Part shown: piece after piece, positions 57,477 through 64,000 of the stretch
How the letters are laid out: each line of letters begins with the position of its first letter
How positions within the stretch are numbered: position 1 is the stretch's first letter
Program-made: the position numbers and the translations under genes
The notes under the pieces: model-generated
Database searches by the model: none
What the model saw: only the letters and a program-made list of their open reading frames with translations
What the model was told of the DNA's origin: nothing
Origin: Wyeomyia smithii
Lineage: Eukaryota > Arthropoda > Insecta > Diptera > Culicidae
DNA: 64,000 nt
NCBI RefSeq assembly: GCF_029784165.1
Contig: NC_073696.1
Coordinates: 52,829,501-52,893,500 of the forward strand
Reading direction: 5' to 3'

Positions 57477-59353
57477 GTAAGTTTTTCGGCAGAAATTTTG
57501 ATGATGACGCATGGTTGCTGGTATCCCAGAATGAAACCGAAACAGCTAGAAACTGATCATAGATTCACACAATATTAGGAGATTTATGTTTATTCTTCCC
57601 ACCACAGGAACGGTGCATGTTGATTTTGTCATTGAACAGGGCTCTATTCTGTTAGTGGATAACCGAACGGCTTGTGTGTACAGAGTGAGATCAATAGAAA
57701 TGCATCATCAGAAGCTCTTTATTGACTCTTCGTCACCCGCAGCGTAAGCTTATTCGAGACCAGTTGCGTTGATCATGCTACTCTTATTTAGACAAACAAC
57801 CAACAGTTGTGCAATTTTAGTTGTTGTTCTTTCTGTGGATTTAGAGATCCTAATCAGAAAAGCAGTTAGTAAATCCTTGGGTTTAGTTACATTTACTTAA
57901 ATTATTTCCACTTGAAATTCAACCCTATATGCAGTGCATGGCCCAAGCATCCAATGAACCGACTTTTCCATCCATCGACCCCAAATTTCAAATCAATCAT
58001 CGGTTGAAGTATTGCATCGTGATGATAGCTGTCTAGTAAAGACACATTGATGTTAGTGGTTAAAACTTGTGGTATCATTTTTTTACCTGAAATATCATTT
58101 TGTAATTTAATTTTTCACCCTAATCCATGAGTTTTAAAATAGAAATTTTTATTTTTTTTAAAATAAATATATGATTTGGAGCACAATTGTGGTCACTCTA
58201 CCCTAGCGAGCCCGTCAAGCTCCACCGTTTCGGTTCATCTGTTGTTCGCTGCCTGCAGAAGGCGACCCTGAACGTTTGTCGTCGAGTCTGCGGCAGCGAA
58301 GCCCCAAAACTTTATCGTTTTCTCTGCCAGCCGAAGCGAACTGCGGCACACAGGCTTAAGCGATTTTCCATTCTGCTGCTTCCGGTTGGAAGCGCTCATT
58401 TTTCCGGACGGGTTCTTCGTCTGAGCCCCTGAATGAACGTGGATGTGGGGGCGCCGACTGCAACTGCGGCTGCACATTCTGTCAGGTCTTGATTGAGCCA
58501 AGTGACGGAAAGCCCGACGACGGTGACGGAAACATCGTCAATATCGGTTGGAAAATGCAATTAAGCCAACCTTTGGTCCGTGTTTCTGTAGGCTCGGGAA
58601 AACCCCTAACCGTCGTTATCGTCATCGTCGTTTAAAATAGTTACGGCGGCCGCTTGACGTCGTGCGAAATGTTTGTTAAGCGAGGTGAATATAAATTGAT
58701 TTTAATTGATTTGCCCGTCTCGGCAGTCCGATTTCGCGTTGTTGACGTTTTTCTTTCGTGACGCTTTACCATTATGAGGTACGAGCGTTGAATCAAGATT
58801 GAACTTTTTCGAAACTCTGATTTAAAGGAGCAAACGAGCCGCAAAGCGCCATTTTACCCATGCTAATCCAGTAGTATGTTCCTTTAGCTACCCAGCTACT
58901 GTGTGATTGACTTAGATTGAAAACAATCTAACACACAGCAAAGTTGATTTTAATCATGCTCTCAAATCACGACAAATTACCGCACGTGAACTTTGGTAGT
59001 TTCAAGATCCCTGTCATTTGGAGTTTTAACAATGCGGACTGCAATGCAAAAATTGAATTGTTGCAAAATTGAATTTATTGCTTATGAAAGCAAATGAAAA
59101 TAGTTACTTTTGAGTTTTGAGAAGTGATTTTTGGCATCCAAGTAATGTGTTTTGCCTGTAACGACCATTTTATAATCATTATCGACCTAGTGACCAGGAG
59201 TGGTCACACCAGACTTTGCACTAAATTTATTTCGTTGGACACTAAACTATCGAAAAAAAAAAACATTTTGGTGTGGCTTACAGTTTGGTATCATTAGACC
59301 GTTTCTTTAAAGACAACCTTGAACAAAATGTAACCACCAACGGCGAACGATGT
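57477..59353. other. Downstream intron or intergenic DNA, no further exon found
   Basis: A GC-richer block at 58,190-58,640 has frames on both strands (81-88 codons) but no PH-domain continuation and no splice pair that I can support. The rest is AT-rich. Confidence 0.4.
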
Positions 59354-59935
59354 CGGTTTTTTTAATTTCTTTTGGGGCCCCAAACAATCCTGAACTTACC
59401 AGAAATCGATTGGTTTAGTCTCCGCTTGGCGCATTGCTATTCAAAATTGTATGAAAATTTATATGGGAAAACATACTTTTTTGCATTTACGTTTCTAGAG
59501 AGCTCAATAATGATCTAAAAATGCGCTACATAATGTAAAAGTATAATATTTTAGATCCCTAACAACTTTGCAGAAGGCATTGAAGAGCTAAAATGTCCCT
59601 AAGAAGAGCTATAGCTGTTCAAAGTTGAGTATGTCGATTTAAATGCAGAAAATCTTGTTTTCTGCCAACATTACCAATGTCCCGGCGCCAGTAGGATTCC
59701 CATCAGGGGCCATCCACATACCACGTGGATCTATTTTTAACGATTATTAACGTTGCTTTTTCCATACAAATCTCTATATAAATTTGAAATGCAATGCGCC
59801 AAGCGGAGACTAAACCAATCGACTCCCGATAAATTTGGGATTGTTTGGGGCTCCAAATAGAACACAAAAAAAAACTTGGTTCTGGCTTTCTGCTATCAAG
59901 TTCCGTTTTCTTCATATAACGATTCCCTGCCCTAA
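59354..59935. mobile_element. Long-hairpin MITE, internally deleted copy 3
   Basis: Left arm from CTTTTGGGGCCCCAAACAAT, arm and part of loop to about 59,706, then a jump to the right arm (CTTTTTCCATACAAATCTCT, AATGCAATGCGCCAAGCGGA), ending CCCTGCCCTAA. The outer 30 bp of the left end are degraded. The junction carries GGGGCCATCCACATACCACG, not in copy 1, so an extra sequence or template switch occurred there. Confidence 0.8.
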
Positions 59936-60433
59936 TGGACACAGCGTTGATAAAAAGAACAGCAGTGAAGCAAACACAATTCCTTGATATCAAACCAATG
60001 AAGCCTCATAGCATCTCTTCAGAATGAATTGTCAACACCGAATCGTACGATTTTGAGGCGTTCACTAACAAAAAGCTTTTTCTTCTTCAAGACGATAATT
60101 ACTTGCCTAAGCGTTTGTTTTCATGATATTCAAAATTTAAAAAGTTTTCATTATTTGGAAAACTGAGTACAATTATATCTTCTCTCGAACATTCTATCAC
60201 AGCAAGTTTTAATTTTAATTTCATTTCATTCAGGTAATATTTCACACTAATACCGAAACTGTATTTTTTAGACCATCAGTAACGTTATTTTTCCCTGGAT
60301 ATTTTCAGCTTGATTATATCGGTGGAATGCTGATTCTTCGAGAAAATACGCTATGATACTTGCTGTGGTTTTTGTTTTGTTACTATATACTAAGTCAATT
60401 TACTTACTGTACACTACTTTTATGGCAACAGTC
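59936..60433. other. No recognised gene
   Basis: AT-rich non-coding DNA. Confidence 0.45.
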
Positions 60434-60670
60434 TTAGCGGTCCAACGCCGAACGAATAGTAGATGCCTTAATTTGTCGGCCTTGGGGAGCCGGTCTCCTG
60501 TCTTGAAAACCAACAGCTCGCGTGTCTTCCTCGACAGCGCAAAACCACCGGGTGCGAGTCCTACGCCGAAGTCTACGGTCTCTTCCTGGTTTGCTGCTGA
60601 GTTTAGTTTCGGCGGCTCTTACACCTGTTACACAGTCCACATAAGCACTGATGATGGTTGTATGTAGCAA
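60434..60670 (-). pseudogene. RTE-like LINE, C-terminal scrap
   Basis: On the minus strand KPGRDRRLRRRTRTRWFCAV, EEDTRAVGF and the terminal IRSALDR match the last 50 residues of the RTE-like protein at 12,620-12,772 (DRGRRLRGRPRTRWMCAVDE, LDSALDR). Upstream sequence is unrelated. A short dead fragment. Confidence 0.75.
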
Positions 60671-62520
60671 CCAAAATACGTATCTTCGGAAGGTATTCGA
60701 TTAAAGGGTATTCGATTGTTTGTAGTAAAATTAAGGGATAATATCTACCAAATGCTCAAAAAAACAAGGCTTTTTTCATGAACTTTTTTACAGGACATTT
60801 GAGATGTAAGGTATATAAATAATATATCATTGGATTGAGCAACTCTTGCAGAATCGAAAAAATATTTTTATTGCTATTTTTGTTACAAAATGGCGGCTGT
60901 GCAGCGATTGCCGTGAACCGCTTTTTTTTTAAAGTTGTTCCACAGCGAGCAGTAGAAGTCGTGTCCAACTTCACCTATAACCAAAACTAAAATTTTTTCA
61001 CTATCTACATAAGTGTCGCTAGTGAAGTACGCATGATTATATTTTTAGAATTTTTCTTCGCAAAATGGCAACGGTTTGAAAAAAAAAAGTTCTGTTTCGG
61101 CACAAAAAATCGACTTTGATTGTTTATAACTTTAGTTGTTGTTAATCAATCGCTTAAATCGTGTGTACTTCACTAGATAACCTAATGAAGAAGCTACAGT
61201 TACAATTTCAAGTCAATCAGATGTAAACTTTTCCAGTTGCTCGCCGATTTTGAAAACATGGTATTGAGAAAAACGCGTTTGAAGTTTCAAAATGCTATAA
61301 ATCTTAAGAATCGCAATAATAAAACCCCTAATAATTTTTTTACCTTCAGTCAGCTATCCCTGCGCCGTAAAGTTGTCCTTCCTGGGTTTTATTTTCCTCT
61401 TCTTCCTTTTTGTCATCTGATGTATGGCTGCGCCTAGCCTCTTTCGCGATATCAGACATTCGATGCTCAGCGATTTTGACACAGTTGGCGCCCGATCTCA
61501 CGCAAAACTCAAACTTGTCACTTATATTTAAGTACTTTTGAATATAACTCACAATTAAAAAGTATAAAAAAACTCAAACAAAGAATGTACACAACGAGAA
61601 CGGCTGATCGACTGAACAAAGGGAAATTGTGAATACACACGTTCTGTAGAGACGCTATAACGGTCGAAACTTGATGCAGAGACCTCTATACTTCAAATTT
61701 GAAACACGATAACGATCATAGGTAGCTTCTACTAGTTTACAAGGCCTCGAAATAAAAAGAAAATCGAGCATCGCCAAATTAAACGAAAAATGTGATTTTG
61801 GAGTATAAAAGTTGTTCGGTAGAAATTGATTTAAACGAACTTTGAGTTTCGATCTATACTTGGGCGATGTAGATTTTGATTCTTGGATAGTTTTAGCATG
61901 ATTTAGGCCAATAAAAAAAATGGCGAAAAAAATTTTTTTGGTAGATATTACCCCTTAAGCAGTGGCACCTATTTTAAACAGTCAAAATAAACGGGCCTCA
62001 ATCTCCTGAATTTCGATCAATATCGTCAATTTCAATGATGCGAACGAAACCTCTGATTAACTAGCTGTCTTACGAATACATCAAATTCCGTTCAACACAG
62101 ACAAATCTTTGAAAAAATATCGAACGAAAAAAGTTGCAGCTATTCAGGCGCTATTTAAGTGCTGAGGAAAATCCCCTGCAAAACAGATGCAAACTGCTCA
62201 AAAGGTTCGGGGTGATTGGAATAAAGTCTCTCGATAATCTTTAATTGATTATTGTTAAAGTTTGCTAAATCGGTTTCAAAATCTAAAAACAAGCGCTGAC
62301 AGAGAAAAAGATAGAGAACAAATTGATATATTTATGTTTGTATTTCATCTTACAGATTTAAAGTATTTCGTCTCAATACACAGGCGGCTCCTATATGTTC
62401 CCTACCTTACTTACAGTAAATAGATCAATTTTTAATACTCACAAACTCACTTCATCTTCACTAATTAACTGGATTTATGAATGATAATTCTAACAAATTT
62501 AGCTTTAATGAATAATAATA
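60671..62520. other. No recognised gene
   Basis: AT-rich, T-runs, short frames only. No boundaries supported. Confidence 0.4.
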
Positions 62521-62648
62521 CACCAAGGTCGCTTTTTACGCGGATATTTTTACGTGGATTTCGGAATTTACGCGGTTTTTTACGCAGATTCCGGAATTTA
62601 CGCGTTTTTCTTGCGCGGATTCCGGAATTTACGAGTTTTTTACGCGGT
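62521..62648. repeat. TTTACGCGG minisatellite
   Basis: About four units of 27-31 bp with core TTTTTACGCGGATTCCGGAATT, starting at GGTCGCTTTTTACGCGG. The first unit matches the terminal sequence of the MITE at 45,871, so this may be an expanded internal repeat of the same element family. Weak relatives occur at 31,535-31,650. Confidence 0.8.
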
Positions 62649-62960
62649 TTACACATATGGTTGTGACCTTTCATACAAACCCCGCAGACATTCAGCGAAT
62701 TCCACCCGCTTGTGGAACAGAATGTCGGCGTCGCGGACAGCTCCTCGTAGAAAATAGTTGGGAGTTATGGCTTCCATACTCCCGGACTCTTCTGGCATGT
62801 GGGTTAAGGGAGGCATGTTGATCATATCCTCCGCTTCACACATAGTGGTTTGAAGAATTTCGTCGGTGATTTTCCAGTCATCACTGAGAACGTTTAGCGC
62901 CTCCTTGACGGAGCTCAACATACGCTCCCAGATACCGCCCATGTATGGCGCTCTGGGTCC
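62649..62960 (-). pseudogene. BEL/Pao LTR-retrotransposon integrase fragment
   Basis: On the minus strand the frame reads GGIWERMLSSVKEALNVLSD, then ILQTTMCEAEDMINMPPLTH and ITPNYFLRG, which is the distal end of the integrase core of BEL/Pao elements (the E in MxxVxxxL...EAExxxNxRPLT is kept in CEAEDMIN). No protease, RT or LTR is present. It is truncated upstream at the junction with the plus-strand LINE at about 62,960. Only this piece of an old retroelement survives. Confidence 0.82.
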
Positions 62961-62989
62961 ATCACTCAATATTGAACGTAATGGGACAC

Positions 62990-64000
62990 CATGGGTTTGA
63001 TACATATACCTCAAAATGGATCAAAACCATGCTGAATAGCCGTGAGATAACTGCAGTATTGGGTAATACTACCCTTACAAGGAACACAACTAAGGGATGC
63101 TCGCAAGGTGGAGTTCTATCGCCTTTGCTGTGGTCATTGGTTGTAGACCAGCTACTTAGAAACCTAACTGAGCTAGGTTTCGAAGTGGTCGGATTCGTCG
63201 ATGATGTTGTGATTCTTGTGAGGGGAAAATTCGACAGTACAGTATCGGAGAGAATGCAGTTAGCTCTAAACTATACTTTAGAATGGTGTAGACAAGAGTG
63301 GCTGACCATTAACCCCTCTAAAACAACCATTATTCCCTTCACTCGGAAAAGAAGGTACAACTTGAAGAGCCTGAAGCTGGGCGAGACTACACTGCAGCTA
63401 TCCACTGAGACTAAACATCTAGGAGTAGTTTTAGATCAGAAACTCAGCTGAAATGCACATATTGAATATGTCATCAGTAAAGCTACGAGTGCCCTCTGGT
63501 CATGTAGCAAAGCTATTGGCAGAACATGGAGTCTAAGGCCAAGTATGATTTATTGGTTGTACCAGGCAATAATAAGACCAAGAATAACGTATGCCTCGCT
63601 AGTGTGGTGGCCTATAACAAAAGAAAGGTCAACGCAGAACAAGCTTGGCAAGTTGCAAAGGCTAATTTGTAATGCAATTATATACAGGAGTAATGAAAAG
63701 TGCTCCGTCGAAAGCCTTAGATGCAATTCTGCATCTATTACCACTCCACCAGGTAGTACAACTAGAGACAGAAAAAAGTGCATTGAGACTAACACGCCTT
63801 AAAAAAGTACCTGTGGAGATCAGACAGGCCAGCTGGCAATCCTCAAACATTTCTAGCTGAGCAAACATATACCAGGTATCGAAGATTGGATGAATACAGA
63901 AGCAAACTTCGAAATACCTTTCAAAATCATAGAGACCGAACGGAAAGTTTGGGAACAAGGTTGCCCGAATATCCGACAAGGCTCTGTCGTCTTTTACACA
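62990..64000 (+). pseudogene. RNase-H-bearing LINE, RT part, runs off right edge
   Basis: The plus strand begins mid-RT: TSKWIKTMLNSREITAVLG, motif B KGCSQGGVLSPLLWSLVVDQ, motif C GFVDDVVILV (the usual YADD changed to FVDD), WLTINPSKTTIIPFTRK and HLGVVLDQKLS. A TGA at 63,449-63,451 replaces an expected Trp codon (LSWNAH-like context). The thumb region (IYWLYQAIIRPRITYASLVWW) and the linker ITGVMKSAPSKALDAIL follow after a frameshift near 63,680. A TAG near 63,857 is followed by PGIEDWMNTEANFEIP and ends GSVVFYT at the window edge, where an RNase H domain (YTDGS) would begin. The style is LOA/R1-like; clade is inference. It is 5'-truncated against the BEL/Pao relic. Confidence 0.85.

Noticed and set aside
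58187..58501. Continuation exon of the PH-domain gene
   Set aside because: Neither frame resembles the second half of a PH domain, and no fitting acceptor was seen.
1..64000. Endogenous non-retroviral RNA-virus sequences, CRISPR arrays, tRNA and rRNA genes
   Set aside because: Looked for by motif in all open frames and by structure; none was found.

Overview
The window looks like repeat-rich, intergenic or intronic DNA from a culicine mosquito, most likely Aedes-like. The reasons are an AT-rich background; tRNA-derived SINEs resembling the Aedes Feilai type; an I-clade non-LTR retrotransposon with an RNase H domain (the group that includes mosquito MosquI); RTE-, Jockey- and RNase-H-bearing LINE relics; decayed mariner transposases; a BEL/Pao integrase piece; and many small palindromic MITE-like elements. 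No bacterial features, no tRNA or rRNA genes and no CRISPR array were seen. The species call is inference.

Layout. 0-5 kb: degenerate CCCGAA-type repeats and otherwise featureless sequence. 5-13 kb: a small hairpin element, three decayed LINE fragments on the minus strand (6.8-10.8 kb), two SINEs nested in one of them with clear target-site duplications, then a 5'-truncated RTE-like LINE on the plus strand. 16.6-18.7 kb: a dispersed repeat unit carrying two promoter-like blocks, one of which precedes a 44-codon ORF encoding a predicted secreted peptide; a shorter copy of the unit lies at 25.7-26.6 kb. 18.9-21.2 kb: a 2.3-kb element with long terminal inverted repeats and two smaller palindromic elements nested inside. 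21.9-22.6 kb: a mariner relic. 31.7-33.8 kb: another SINE, two hairpins and a 68-bp minisatellite that flips orientation at its centre. 36.8-41.6 kb: a second type of mariner relic, unrecognised ORFs, an I-clade ORF1 relic, and a 906-bp nearly palindromic MITE nested inside a larger inverted repeat. 44.8-47.7 kb: three more inverted-repeat elements and a SINE.

The largest element is a near-complete I-clade LINE on the minus strand (47,938-54,041) flanked by a perfect 15-bp target-site duplication. It is inactivated by frameshifts and a stop codon. Downstream are two further copies of the 906-bp MITE (54.2 and 59.4 kb) and a mariner N-terminus.

The only well-supported piece of host gene is at 57.0-57.5 kb: two plus-strand exons with good splice signals and compatible phase, encoding the N-terminal half of a pleckstrin-homology domain. 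The rest of that gene lies in large introns or outside the window. The window ends in a BEL/Pao integrase relic abutting an RNase-H-bearing LINE that runs off the right edge.

Most coding sequence here belongs to dead mobile elements. The points most worth following are the repeat-borne secreted-peptide unit, the long hairpin elements (possible sources of double-stranded RNA), and the PH-domain gene.
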